A DNA stretch of 64,000 nucleotides from Thermacetogenium phaeum DSM 12270 (GTDB lineage: Bacteria > Bacillota > DSM-12270 > Thermacetogeniales > Thermacetogeniaceae), in assembly GCF_000305935.1 (NCBI RefSeq), contig NC_018870.1, positions 79,942 through 143,941 of the forward strand, in the 5' to 3' direction. Below the pieces are notes generated by a model that was not told where the DNA came from, searched no databases, and saw only the letters and a program-made list of their open reading frames with translations. Below are positions 24,600 to 33,172 of the stretch, piece by piece (position 1 is the stretch's first letter; the number at the start of each line of letters is the position of its first letter). The translations under genes and the position numbers were made by a program.

Positions 24600-25883
24600 C
24601 TACAGGCAGCTTCTTCTCCTCATCAGTTGTGCGGCAGGGTTATTTGCAGTCGAATCTGCTGCCTCCTTTTCAGCGCTGCCCGGCTCCCCGAGAAGGCCGT
24701 TTAACAGCAAAAGGTCGTGCAGCTTAACGGCTACGAAGAGATTGAGTCTGTCCAGAATTCGATCCAGCTGCCTACCCGTCAGTTCCTCGATTTTCTTGAT
24801 CCGGTATCTCAAGGTATTGAAATGCAGAAACATCTTTTGAGCTGCGGCATTGACGTCGAAGTCGGTATCACAGAGCACCCTGAGGGTCTGCAGCAACTCC
24901 CCTTTGGTGGTCCTGTCGTGCTCCAGCAGCCTTCCGAGATTCTCGGCGCAGAACTGCCTGAGCATTGCCGTCTCCTGCAGGTTGATCAATTTAAAAACGC
25001 CGAGGTTGAGGTAGTGGGTGACGCTGTTTTTCTTGCCGGTCAGCTTGGAGATATTAAGCGCGGTGAGGGCTTCCTGATAGCTCTTGTGCAGTTCTGTGAT
25101 TAAATATTTTCTTCCGATTCCGAAGTAAGTAGGTATGTTGAAGCGCTTGGCGATGTCTTTTTGGTGCTTTCTGATATAGCTGAGATAATTGTCCCAGTTG
25201 TCGTCGGATTCGAGGGTTTGCAGGTCATACTTATTGGGACAGATGAAAATGATGTATTTCTCGTTCCAGACCGAGCAGATGACTACATCCTCATGGTATT
25301 TCAACCACTCTAAAGTATGCTTGTAGAGTGTCTCCATATCTGTCTTGGAATCAAGGACCGGCTCCATAATGGACACAAAGTACAGCTTGTCCAGGTCCAG
25401 GCAGTACTTGTTTTGCCGGATCAGCTCCTTGATCTCGCTGGCATTCCAGAGCAGTATGTCTTCGATGAGTTTTTTCTTAAACTGGTGCTCCATATTCTCT
25501 TTTTCATGTGCTATGAAGATGCAGATTTTAACCGCTGTTGCGACTTCTTCCAGATAGGGCAGCCAGGCCGGATACTCTGCTTCACCGGTGTTGCCGATGA
25601 TAATCCAGGCCTCTCCGTCTGAAGAATCGGCGCGGTAATACAGATCTCTCTGCGCGGGATCATAGATAAGTATGCTGTTGCCATTCTGGGGTATGTCGAC
25701 GAAGTGATCGTCCGCTGAAGCCATTTTCACCCCTTCGCTGCAGGCGTAAACCTTGCCGGTGCGGTCGGTGATCCTGACAGGTTTTCCGGTAATGTTGTGA
25801 AGAAAGTTTATCACTGCATCCAGGTTCTTTTTTTCAAGCACCGCTTCGATCCAGTAATTCTCCCCCTGCTTAAGGGCGCTCAA
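24600..25883 (-). CDS. PucR/CdaR-type transcriptional regulator
   Basis: 427 residues from a TTG behind AAAGGGGG; an open frame extends to a GTG at 26015. The N-terminus is a sensor-like domain (NYWIEAVLEKKNLDAVINFL, then ITGKPVRITDRTGKVYA), the middle a GGDEF-like domain (YFGIGRKYLITELHKSYQEA), and the C-terminus the HTH_30 (HFNTLRYRIKKIEELTGRQL). It faces away from the flavoprotein reductase gene at 26444, so it is probably the regulator of that respiratory cluster; the signal may be the reductase substrate. Confidence 0.87.
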   Translation of the reverse strand: MSALKQGENYWIEAVLEKKNLDAVINFLHNITGKPVRITDRTGKVYACSEGVKMASADDHFVDIPQNGNSILIYDPAQRDLYYRADSSDGEAWIIIGNTGEAEYPAWLPYLEEVATAVKICIFIAHEKENMEHQFKKKLIEDILLWNASEIKELIRQNKYCLDLDKLYFVSIMEPVLDSKTDMETLYKHTLEWLKYHEDVVICSVWNEKYIIFICPNKYDLQTLESDDNWDNYLSYIRKHQKDIAKRFNIPTYFGIGRKYLITELHKSYQEALTALNISKLTGKKNSVTHYLNLGVFKLINLQETAMLRQFCAENLGRLLEHDRTTKGELLQTLRVLCDTDFDVNAAAQKMFLHFNTLRYRIKKIEELTGRQLDRILDRLNLFVAVKLHDLLLLNGLLGEPGSAEKEAADSTANNPAAQLMRRRSCL

Positions 25884-26176
25884 TAATCCATACCCCCTTT
25901 CCTGAGAGGTGCCCGTCAACTGACGCCTCCGATTTGCCGGCACCCATTTCGTGACCTGTTGGAAAGAGTTTATCGACATAAGACGACAAATTTTGTGCCT
26001 ATCTACAATATACACCTCAATTTTTTATCGGACAAGACAAATAGCGGGATCGAGGCTCGGATTTTCGAAAAAAGTAAAGGGTCCAACAAGGATGATGATC
26101 TGGAAGCGCTGCGGCGGGGTGCTTGTGGGTGATAACAACGCTATAGAGATGCCCGCACCACCTTGTTGAATATAAC

Positions 26177-26191
26177 AAAAGCGCCGCTTTT
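26177..26191. promoter_or_regulatory. Palindromic operator candidate
   Basis: AAAAGC-GCC-GCTTTT lies between the PucR regulator and the flavoprotein operon. ATAACAAA direct repeats flank it (26172 and 26205). Confidence 0.4.
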
Positions 26192-26443
26192 ATCTTTATT
26201 AAACATAACAAAGGTTAGAGGGTGCGGAGGAGAGAAATGTACATACAACATAGAGACGGCCGTACCGAGCTGTTTCAAGGTATGACTGGAGCGTGGGTTA
26301 TGTCGGTGCAGCAAACCTGTCCAGCGGCCACTTGTTTGCCGCAAAAGCTGATGAAGGAGGGGTGGTTTGTTCTAGCAATCACAGCAGGGAGGTCTAACTT
26401 CGATGTCAGGTGTCAATTAAATTCCTTGGGTAGGTGAAAGTGA

Positions 26444-28102
26444 ATGGAGGAAGCCAAAAAGGGTATTTCGCGGAGAAGTTTTCTTAAAGGCGTGGCGGTC
26501 GGCGCTGCGGGGATAGCTGCGGCCGGAGCCTTGGCCGGGTGCGGAGAGGAGACCGGTACGAAGACACCTCCGAAAGAGGGGGAAGAGCCGAAGAAGCTCA
26601 GCTTTGAGGTGCCGCCGGAGCCGATTCCGGAGAAGGACATCAAGGAAACGGTAACGGCGGATGTGGTGGTGGTCGGAGCCGGTTTGGCAGGGTTGTGTGC
26701 GGCTCTCTCGGCCGCCGAGGCGGGAGCCAAGACCGTCGTCGTTGAAAAGAGGGAAACTTTTACCGCCAGAGGGATGCATAACGCTGCCGTCGGCAGCAGG
26801 GTTCAGAAAAAACTGGGGATTGAGATCGACAAAAGGCAGGCCGTCAGAGATATAGTCAAATGGTGCGGGAACAGGGTCAAAGAAGAGCTCCATTGGTTGT
26901 TCGTTAATAAGAGCGGGGAGTGCATGAACTGGCTGCTCGACATGACGGAAGCTGAGGGCATTACCGCCGAAATGTGGGCGGCTCATTACAAGGGACCCGA
27001 CTACTATGAATATCCGGTCACCCACATCTTCGTCGGAGGCCCCAATGCAGCGAAATTTGCCCATAATGTCGATGTGGCCACCGTTTTGGAGAAGAACGCC
27101 AAGAAGAAAGGTGTAGATTTTTATTACAAGACTCCGGCAGAACAGCTGATCAGGCCGGATAACGGTCGCGTTGGAGGAGTCATTGCCAAGAACGAAAAGG
27201 GAGAGTACATCCGCTTTGAGGCGAAGAAGGCCGTTATTCTGTGCGCCGGGGATTATTCCGGGGACAAGGAGATGCTGGAGTACTACTCCCCGATGGCGCT
27301 GCGGGCGGATGCCTATGTCTATACCCCTGTTGGGGTAAACACCGGAGACGGGCACAAAATGGGGATGTGGATAGGTGCCGCTATGCAGCAGGATTATCCT
27401 CATCCGGCTATGATCCACACTCAGGCGGGTGCCTGGAGTTACTGCTTCCTTCACGTCAACAAGCACGGCTACCGCTACGAAAATGAGGATAAAACGGCTC
27501 AGGCCGTATGCATGTCCAAAATGATGCAGCCGGATAACATCGGTTGGGCGGTATATGACAGCAAGTTCCTGGATCTGCTTCCCGAGACGATAAAAATAGG
27601 CGGCGGGATGTTCTGGGATCAGGTCAACCGTACCTGGGGTAAGCCCTTTAATAAAGAAGCCGAACGGGCGATGCTGGAAAGGCACATTAAGCAGGGGCTG
27701 GTGGTTACGGCAGACACCATCGAAGAACTGGCACAGAAGATGAAGGTGCCATCTGAAAACCTGAAGGCTACGGTGGAGAGGTACAATCAGCTGGCGGTCA
27801 TGAAAGACGATGTCGATTTTGGCAAGAGATCTGAGTTGCTCTTCCCGATCGATAAGCCGCCGTTCTACGCCGGGCTGATGAAGAGCGCTCTTCTTGTGGT
27901 GGTAGGCGGCTTGTGCGTCAATGCCAAGATGCAGGTGCTCGACAAGAAGGGGAATGTCATTCCCGGGCTCTACGCTGCGGGGAACAACGCCGGCAGTTTC
28001 TTTGCTCAGGATTATCCCACCATCTTCCCAGGCCACAGCCATGGAAGATGCATTACCTTCGGTCGCCTTGCCGGACAGTACGCTGCAGCGGAAAGGGTTT
28101 AG
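26444..28102 (+). CDS. Tat-exported lipoprotein flavin reductase, FAD_binding_2 family (paralogue 1)
   Basis: 552 residues. Twin-arginine signal SRRSFLKG followed by lipobox LAGC, so it is folded, FAD-loaded and anchored outside. FAD-binding VVVVGAGLAGLCAALSAAEA and C-terminal YAAGNNAGSFF. Such proteins use FAD to reduce unsaturated acids or similar acceptors with electrons from cytochromes. The usual fumarate-reductase motif GxNRxGG is replaced by AQDYPTIFPGHSHG, so fumarate is unlikely; the acceptor is unknown. First of a cluster with a paralogue and a pentaheme cytochrome. Confidence 0.88.
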   Translation: MEEAKKGISRRSFLKGVAVGAAGIAAAGALAGCGEETGTKTPPKEGEEPKKLSFEVPPEPIPEKDIKETVTADVVVVGAGLAGLCAALSAAEAGAKTVVVEKRETFTARGMHNAAVGSRVQKKLGIEIDKRQAVRDIVKWCGNRVKEELHWLFVNKSGECMNWLLDMTEAEGITAEMWAAHYKGPDYYEYPVTHIFVGGPNAAKFAHNVDVATVLEKNAKKKGVDFYYKTPAEQLIRPDNGRVGGVIAKNEKGEYIRFEAKKAVILCAGDYSGDKEMLEYYSPMALRADAYVYTPVGVNTGDGHKMGMWIGAAMQQDYPHPAMIHTQAGAWSYCFLHVNKHGYRYENEDKTAQAVCMSKMMQPDNIGWAVYDSKFLDLLPETIKIGGGMFWDQVNRTWGKPFNKEAERAMLERHIKQGLVVTADTIEELAQKMKVPSENLKATVERYNQLAVMKDDVDFGKRSELLFPIDKPPFYAGLMKSALLVVVGGLCVNAKMQVLDKKGNVIPGLYAAGNNAGSFFAQDYPTIFPGHSHGRCITFGRLAGQYAAAERV

Positions 28103-28118
28103 ATTCATTGATATCAAG

Positions 28119-28157
28119 AGCTCTCACCCCCTTCGTGGGATGGAGGGGGTGAGAGCT
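28119..28157 (+). terminator. Strong hairpin after flavin reductase 1
   Basis: AGCTCTCACCCCC / GGGGGTGAGAGCT, 13 bp, 13-nt loop, then TTGCTTTCGCTTTC. It may terminate or stabilise the upstream mRNA. Confidence 0.6.
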
Positions 28158-28428
28158 TGCTTTCGCTTTCGGGGCAGGTAATGGTTAATACCTTCAAAAA
28201 GCGGTCGGGCTTCTGGAGCGGTGTTCTCGCTTGCCGTTAGCGGTTTCTAGCGGCTGTTTGCCCAGAGTATCGAGAGGATGTGGATTGAGGTTCTGGGGGG
28301 CGATCTTCAGACCTTAGACGAACTTCTTTATTGATTTTTGCAAGTTATCGCCCTTGTTGTTGCAGCCAATACGCAATCGGGTTCTCCTTACTTGCTATTA
28401 CAACTTAAGTATTCGAGGGGGAGGAAAG
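28158..28428. other. Intergenic region between the two flavin reductases
   Basis: About 270 bp. No gene and no confident promoter seen. The long spacing suggests that paralogue 2 has separate control. Confidence 0.35.
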
Positions 28429-30090
28429 ATGGAAAAGGAGAACAAAAAGGGGATTTCGAGGAGGACTTTCATCAAGAGCATGGCTGTTGGCGCTGCTGGC
28501 GTAGCTGCGGCCGGAGCCTTGGCTGGGTGCGGAGAGAAAGAGCCTTCAACTTCCGGCGGTGCGAAAGCCGAAAAGGAGGCCAGATACAGCTTTGAAGTTC
28601 CGCCGGAACCGATTCCGGCAAAGAACATCAAAAAGACTTTAGAGGCCGATGTCGTTGTTGTCGGTGCCGGACTGTCCGGTCTGTCGGCCGCCGTCCGCGC
28701 CAGGGAAAAGGGGGCGAAAGTCATCGTAATCGAGAAGGGCTCGAGCTGGACCGGTCGCGGCGGCCATTTCGGGGTCGCTGAATCCCGGGTTATGAAAAAG
28801 ATGGGGATCGTCAATGACAAAAAAGAGATCGCCAGGGCTTGGATCGCCCAGTGCGGCAACAGGGCCAACGAAGAGCTGGTCTGGCTTTTTCTCAACAGGA
28901 GCGGCGAAGCCATGGACTGGCTGCTTGACAAAGCCGAGGCGGCGAATCTGACAGTAGGTATTCTGGACGCCTATTACAAAGGGCCGACGTATAGGGAATA
29001 CCCCGGTACCCATATGTTCCTCGGCGGGCCGATGATGAAAGAAGGCAAAGAGCCGGGGCAGGACGTCAGCCTGCTCCTCTACAATGAAGCCAAGAGGCTA
29101 GGTGTTGAGTTCTACTTCAAGACACCCGGTGAGCAGCTGGTGAAAGAAGGCAATCGGGTGGTAGGAGTTATTGCCAAAGCTGAGGACGGCTACTACCGTT
29201 TCAACGCCTCTAAGGGGGTAGTCCTGGCAACCGGAGATATCGGTGGCGACAAGGAGATGTGTGAGGCTCTTGCGCCATTGGCCCTCAAGGCCAACGGATC
29301 TCAGTATTACCCGGTCGGACAAAACACGGGGGACGGGCACAAAATGGGTCTCTGGGTAGGCGGCACCTTTGAGGACCCGCCATTCGCAGCCGTGATCCAT
29401 CCTCAGGCGTTCTCCTGGCTGAGCTATTTCTTCCTCTTTGTGAACCAGCAGGGGAAGCGCTTTATGAACGAAGATACCTGGGTGCAGGCCAAGTCGCTGG
29501 GTGCCATGAGGCAGCCGGGAAAAGGCCCGTGGGCATTCGTCATCTTCGATTCCAAGTGGCCGGAAGAGGTTGCGGCGAGTCTCCCGATAGGGGGCGGCAT
29601 GTTCTGGGATTCCATGGGCCGGCTCGTCGGCCAGAAGTGGACACCGGATGCCGACCGCAAGACCATTGAGGGCTATATCGAAGGGGGCAAGATCGGCTGG
29701 ATGGCCGATACTATTGAGGAGCTTGCCGGGAAGATCGGGGTTCCTGCTGAGAATCTCAAAGCCACCGTGGAGCGCTACAATGAGCTTGCCAGAGCTAAAA
29801 ACGACGTCGACTTCGGCAAGCGCTCCGAGCTGTTGACGACGATCGAAAAGCCGCCTTATTATGCCCTCAAATTCGGAGGCGCCCTCCTGGTGGTTACGGG
29901 AGGCCTGAACGTGGACGTCAAGTTGCGGGTCCTAGATAAAGATCATAACCCGATTCCCGGGCTTTACGCAGTCGGCAACGTTTCAGGTGGTCTATACGGT
30001 GTAGACTATCCGACCACGATCCCCGGCAACAGCCATGGGAGAGCGCTCACCTGGGGTTATTTGGTCGGATCTACGGTGATGGAAGGGTAA
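28429..30090 (+). CDS. Tat-exported lipoprotein flavin reductase, FAD_binding_2 family (paralogue 2)
   Basis: 553 residues; ATG behind GGGGAGGAAAG. Same design as paralogue 1: SRRTFIKS twin-arginine signal, LAGC lipobox, VVVVGAGLSGLSAAVRAREK, and C-terminal YAVGNVSGGLYGVDYPTTIP then GNSHGRALTWG. Again no GxNRxGG. The conserved tail is closer to ketosteroid-dehydrogenase-like members than to fumarate reductase. The two paralogues differ through the substrate domain, so they may accept different compounds. The pentaheme cytochrome gene follows at 124 bp. Confidence 0.88.
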   Translation: MEKENKKGISRRTFIKSMAVGAAGVAAAGALAGCGEKEPSTSGGAKAEKEARYSFEVPPEPIPAKNIKKTLEADVVVVGAGLSGLSAAVRAREKGAKVIVIEKGSSWTGRGGHFGVAESRVMKKMGIVNDKKEIARAWIAQCGNRANEELVWLFLNRSGEAMDWLLDKAEAANLTVGILDAYYKGPTYREYPGTHMFLGGPMMKEGKEPGQDVSLLLYNEAKRLGVEFYFKTPGEQLVKEGNRVVGVIAKAEDGYYRFNASKGVVLATGDIGGDKEMCEALAPLALKANGSQYYPVGQNTGDGHKMGLWVGGTFEDPPFAAVIHPQAFSWLSYFFLFVNQQGKRFMNEDTWVQAKSLGAMRQPGKGPWAFVIFDSKWPEEVAASLPIGGGMFWDSMGRLVGQKWTPDADRKTIEGYIEGGKIGWMADTIEELAGKIGVPAENLKATVERYNELARAKNDVDFGKRSELLTTIEKPPYYALKFGGALLVVTGGLNVDVKLRVLDKDHNPIPGLYAVGNVSGGLYGVDYPTTIPGNSHGRALTWGYLVGSTVMEG

Positions 30091-30214
30091 AAATGAGAGC
30101 AGCCCGCTTTAAAGAATAGAGGAAGTCTTTAAAAGCGACGCCGATCTGGCGAAAATAACTTCGAAATAAACAGAAAGGTGGCTTTCGGCCATCCTTGTTG
30201 GAAGGGGATGTAGA

Positions 30215-30769
30215 TTGGCTGTGGAAGTGAAAAATAGCGAAAGTCAGGCAAAGAAAAGAGCATTTCTAACGCCGAAAAGGATCCTGATAGTTGTTGGTGT
30301 AGTGCTGGCTTTGGGTGTGGTCGGAGCGATCGCCTTGAATCAGCTCAGCAAAAACCCGGCATTTTGCGGCACCTGCCATATCATCAAGCCGTACTATGAG
30401 AGCTGGAAGAACAGCAACCTGCTCGCCAACAAACACGCCGCTCAGGGTGTCGAGTGTCTGGACTGCCACCACAAGAGCTATCTGGAAAAAGCCCAGGAGG
30501 GCATCAACTACATAACGGGCAACTACTCGGAGCCGCTGGAGAAGTTGACGTTCACGAGGGAGCAGTGCCTGGAGTGCCACGAAGAGGATTATGAGCAGGC
30601 GGTGGCTGCCACCGAATTTGAGGAATCAAACCCTCACGATTCTCACATGGGCGAGATAGAGTGCACCCAGTGCCATCAGATGCACGACAAATCCAAGGTG
30701 ATGTGCTCCCAGTGCCACACCTTTAGCTGGTTCGAAGAACTCGATGACAGCTGGGAGATTGAAAGCTGA
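30215..30769 (+). CDS. Membrane-anchored pentaheme cytochrome c, NapC/NirT type
   Basis: 184 residues, TTG start behind GGAAGGGG. One N-terminal membrane anchor (about 22-43), then five CxxCH heme sites: CGTCH, CLDCH, CLECH, CTQCH, CSQCH. NapC-type cytochromes pass electrons from menaquinol to exported reductases. Position right after the two Tat flavoproteins makes it their likely electron donor; ccsA/resB nearby would attach the hemes. Confidence 0.93.
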   Translation: MAVEVKNSESQAKKRAFLTPKRILIVVGVVLALGVVGAIALNQLSKNPAFCGTCHIIKPYYESWKNSNLLANKHAAQGVECLDCHHKSYLEKAQEGINYITGNYSEPLEKLTFTREQCLECHEEDYEQAVAATEFEESNPHDSHMGEIECTQCHQMHDKSKVMCSQCHTFSWFEELDDSWEIES

Positions 30770-30823
30770 GGCAGGGCGTCAAAGCCGGAGCTCAAGCCCT
30801 CCAAAACCAGAAGTCTAAAATTT

Positions 30824-30857
30824 AAAAGCCAGTCTCTTTTTGGGCTGGCTTTTTTTA
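30824..30857 (+). terminator. Intrinsic terminator after the cytochrome gene
   Basis: AAAAGCCAG / CTGGCTTTT followed by a T-run. Confidence 0.85.
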
Positions 30858-30866
30858 TTTTGAAAC
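30857..30866. promoter_or_regulatory. Half copy of the putative sigma-54 activator site
   Basis: ATTTTGAAAC matches one half of the 16-bp sites at 34818-34833 and 38367-38382. It lies 89 bp before the -24 element at 30955, like the 91 bp at 34833-34924. It overlaps the terminator tail, so it may be chance. Confidence 0.35.
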
Positions 30867-30954
30867 ACCCCCTTAACTCTCGTAGCCGCGCCTTAAACCG
30901 CCGGAATCCGGTTGATATCAGGTTTTTTCGAGAGAGGGTGGAGACCATCCTGGC

Positions 30955-30970
30955 TGGCATGTTTATTGCT
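30955..30970 (+). promoter_or_regulatory. Sigma-54 promoter (-24/-12) of the second metal-transporter operon
   Basis: TGGCATG-TTTA-TTGCT, fitting TGGCACR-N4-TTGCW with the invariant GG and GC 10 bp apart. It implies a ~275-nt leader that contains the attenuator at 31180-31237. Confidence 0.75.
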
Positions 30971-31089
30971 ATAAATAATAGGCGATTGAAGGTGTTGCTC
31001 CGGCGGAAGATTACCGGCGAGTGGCGGTTTGCTGGTAAGTAAAGATCTCTGACATTGATAATTTCATAATGATACTGTATCTCCGAGTC

Positions 31090-31179
31090 GTTATTGCCTA
31101 AAGACGCGCCGGCGTCCATGGCATTTCGACCTGGGCAACCACGGGGTATATTGAGAAATCGATATGCCTACCATGTTTG
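31090..31179 (+). promoter_or_regulatory. Putative sensor (aptamer-like) part of a leader RNA
   Basis: Foldable region: GACGC-GCCG-GCGTC hairpin near 31104-31117, then GGCAACC, and a 9-bp stem GGTATATTG / CGATATGCC with a 6-nt loop at 31145-31168. It lies directly before an antiterminator/terminator pair. The class was not recognised; a metal or cofactor ligand fits the downstream transporter. Confidence 0.45.
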
Positions 31180-31237
31180 TAAAGGAGATTCAGGGATTTG
31201 GGAAGATATCCTGGTGTCCTTTACACCAGGATTTTTT
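31180..31237 (+). terminator. Mutually exclusive antiterminator/terminator
   Basis: Terminator: ATCCTGGTGT (31208-31217), loop CCTTT, ACACCAGGAT (31223-31232), TTTTT. Antiterminator: TAAAGGA (31180-31186) can pair with TCCTTTA (31217-31223), and CAGGGAT (31191-31197) with ATCCTG (31208-31213), which would dismantle the terminator. It ends 20 bp before the permease start. Confidence 0.8.
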
Positions 31238-31257
31238 GTTCCAGGAGGCTTTTTTGA

Positions 31258-32307
31258 ATGCAACCTGTCCTTTTGTGCAGAATAATGCGGCTCAAGACGA
31301 CAACCGTCTGGTGGAATTATTTGCTGCTGTTCATAACGCTGCTGGCACTGATATTTATTTCACTGCTTTTAGGAAGATATCCGATTACACCCGAACAGAT
31401 CGTAGGGATTCTGAAAGCCGAACTGTTTTTTAGCGATCGGGCTGTACCTGATACGGTGAGCACCGTCTTTATGGAGATACGCCTGCCGCGGATTATAGCT
31501 GCCCTGCTGATTGGAGCGGCATTATCCGTTTCGGGAGCTGTCTACCAGGGGACCTTTAAGAACCCGATGGTATCCCCGGACATACTGGGGGCGTCGGCGG
31601 GAGCGGGTTTTGGGGCTGCCCTGGCGATCCTTTGCTCATGGGGCATGAAAGGAATTCACATTGCCTCCTTCGTCTGCGGACTGCTGGCCGTATTCCTGAC
31701 CTATTTTATAAGCACCCGGATCAAGAGCGGGGATTCGAGTCTGATACTGGTGCTCACAGGAATTTTTGTGGGGACGGTTTTCTCCTCCCTGATCTCCTTG
31801 TTCAAAGCCGTAGCCGACCCCTACAATAAGCTCCCTGCAATCACATACTGGCTGATGGGAAGCCTGGTATCGATAAAGTGGAGCAGCATAAAACTGATGA
31901 TCTTACCCGTACTCACAAGCTCCATAGTGCTGTACCTGGTCCGCTGGCACTTAAACATAATCTCTTTTGGGGACGAAGAGGCACAGGCGCTGGGAGTGGA
32001 CACGGGCAAGTTAAGGATAATCGTTATCCTGTGCGCCACCCTGTTAACCACCTCGGCGGTTTCGGTCAGCGGGATGATCGGCTGGGTGGGACTGGTCATA
32101 CCCCATCTGGCCAGAGCCCTTATAGGGCCGGACTACCAGAACCTGTTGCCGGTCTCAATCTTAGTAGGGGGCTCCTTTCTCCTGCTGGTGGACACCATGG
32201 CTCGCTCCTTACTGCCGATGGAAATACCCTTGGGCATCTTAACCTCATTAATAGGAGCGCCATTTTTCCTATACCTATTAACAAAAACAAGGAAGGGTTG
32301 GAGATGA
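31258..32307 (+). CDS. FecCD-type ABC transporter permease (second system)
   Basis: 349 residues, about 10 membrane helices. Hallmarks: RLPRIIAALLIGAALSVSGA, KNPMVSPDILGASAGAGFGA, GWVGLVIPHLARALIGPDY. AGGAGG precedes the ATG by 9 bp. It overlaps the ATPase gene by ATGA. It is controlled from a sigma-54 promoter and an attenuating leader. Gene order here is permease-ATPase-binding protein, unlike the first system, so the two operons are not simple duplicates. Confidence 0.93.
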   Translation: MQPVLLCRIMRLKTTTVWWNYLLLFITLLALIFISLLLGRYPITPEQIVGILKAELFFSDRAVPDTVSTVFMEIRLPRIIAALLIGAALSVSGAVYQGTFKNPMVSPDILGASAGAGFGAALAILCSWGMKGIHIASFVCGLLAVFLTYFISTRIKSGDSSLILVLTGIFVGTVFSSLISLFKAVADPYNKLPAITYWLMGSLVSIKWSSIKLMILPVLTSSIVLYLVRWHLNIISFGDEEAQALGVDTGKLRIIVILCATLLTTSAVSVSGMIGWVGLVIPHLARALIGPDYQNLLPVSILVGGSFLLLVDTMARSLLPMEIPLGILTSLIGAPFFLYLLTKTRKGWR

Positions 32308-33086
32308 AACTAAAACTGCAGGACCTTGCCTTTGCGTATGAAAAGAACAACGAAGTGCTGCGCGGCGTGACCCTGGAAGTAGAATCAGGAGAAGTCCTCT
32401 GTCTGTTAGGTCCAAACGGAGCCGGGAAGACGACCCTCTTTAAAAGCATCTTGGGCTTACTGAAGCCGTCGAAGGGGAAAGTACTCATTGACGGCAAAGA
32501 CGTTCGCGATTACCCCCGAAAAGAACTGGCGCATTACCTGGGCTATGTACCGCAGAACCACATACCGCCGTTCCCCTTCCGGGTGCTCGAAGTGGTACTC
32601 ATGGGGAGGACGGCCCACATCAACAACTTTGCCGTGCCTTCGACCGTAGACGTCGAAATCGCCCGGGAAGCCATGAGGCGCTTGAACATCGGCCACCTGG
32701 AAAACAGAAACTACGCTGAAATAAGCGGAGGCGAGAGGCAGTTGGTCCTGATTGCCCGTGCTTTGGCCCAAAAGCCGGGGATTCTGGTTTTGGACGAACC
32801 CACATCCAACCTGGATTTCGGAAATCAGCTGCGCATCCTAAGACACATCAAAAGATTGGCCGAAAGCGGACTGACCGTAGTGATGTCCTCCCACTTTCCC
32901 GAACACGCCTTCTATTGCGGCAGCAAAGTGGCGGTAATGCAAAAGGGGCGGATTATCCATGTGGGCAGGCCGGAGGAGGTGATCACCGGACAAAATCTAA
33001 AGGAAATTTACGGAGTCGAGGTTGAGGTTGCCGAAATAGAAAGGAAAGGGATCAACTACCGGGTATGCATTCCTTCGGTTGTCTAA
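32304..33086 (+). CDS. FepC-type ABC transporter ATPase (second system)
   Basis: 260 residues. Walker A GPNGAGKTT (36-44), Q-loop VPQNH, signature ISGGERQ, Walker [13 protein letters not shown], switch His in SSHFPEHAF. It energises the permease encoded just upstream. Confidence 0.95.
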   Translation: MKLKLQDLAFAYEKNNEVLRGVTLEVESGEVLCLLGPNGAGKTTLFKSILGLLKPSKGKVLIDGKDVRDYPRKELAHYLGYVPQNHIPPFPFRVLEVVLMGRTAHINNFAVPSTVDVEIAREAMRRLNIGHLENRNYAEISGGERQLVLIARALAQKPGILVLDEPTSNLDFGNQLRILRHIKRLAESGLTVVMSSHFPEHAFYCGSKVAVMQKGRIIHVGRPEEVITGQNLKEIYGVEVEVAEIERKGINYRVCIPSVV

Positions 33087-33172
33087 AGCCCCGAGCAGGC
33101 GCAAGCGCAGCAGGATTGCGTCTGGCGGCCGGACGAACTTTTGAGAATTAATTGCAAGGGATGTGAGATCGA

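Noticed and set aside
26326-26341. Weak sigma-54-like sequence CGGCCAC-N4-TTGCC before the flavoprotein operon
   Set aside because: GG-N10-GC spacing fits but four consensus positions are wrong, and the neighbouring regulator is PucR-type.
26417-28117. 566-codon open frame on the minus strand
   Set aside because: It is exactly antisense to the clear Tat flavoprotein gene, with no family similarity; a codon-bias shadow.
31090-31180. SAM-I, c-di-GMP or cobalamin riboswitch in the leader of the second transporter
   Set aside because: GGCAACC-like bits occur, but the conserved cores of these classes are not present; left unassigned.
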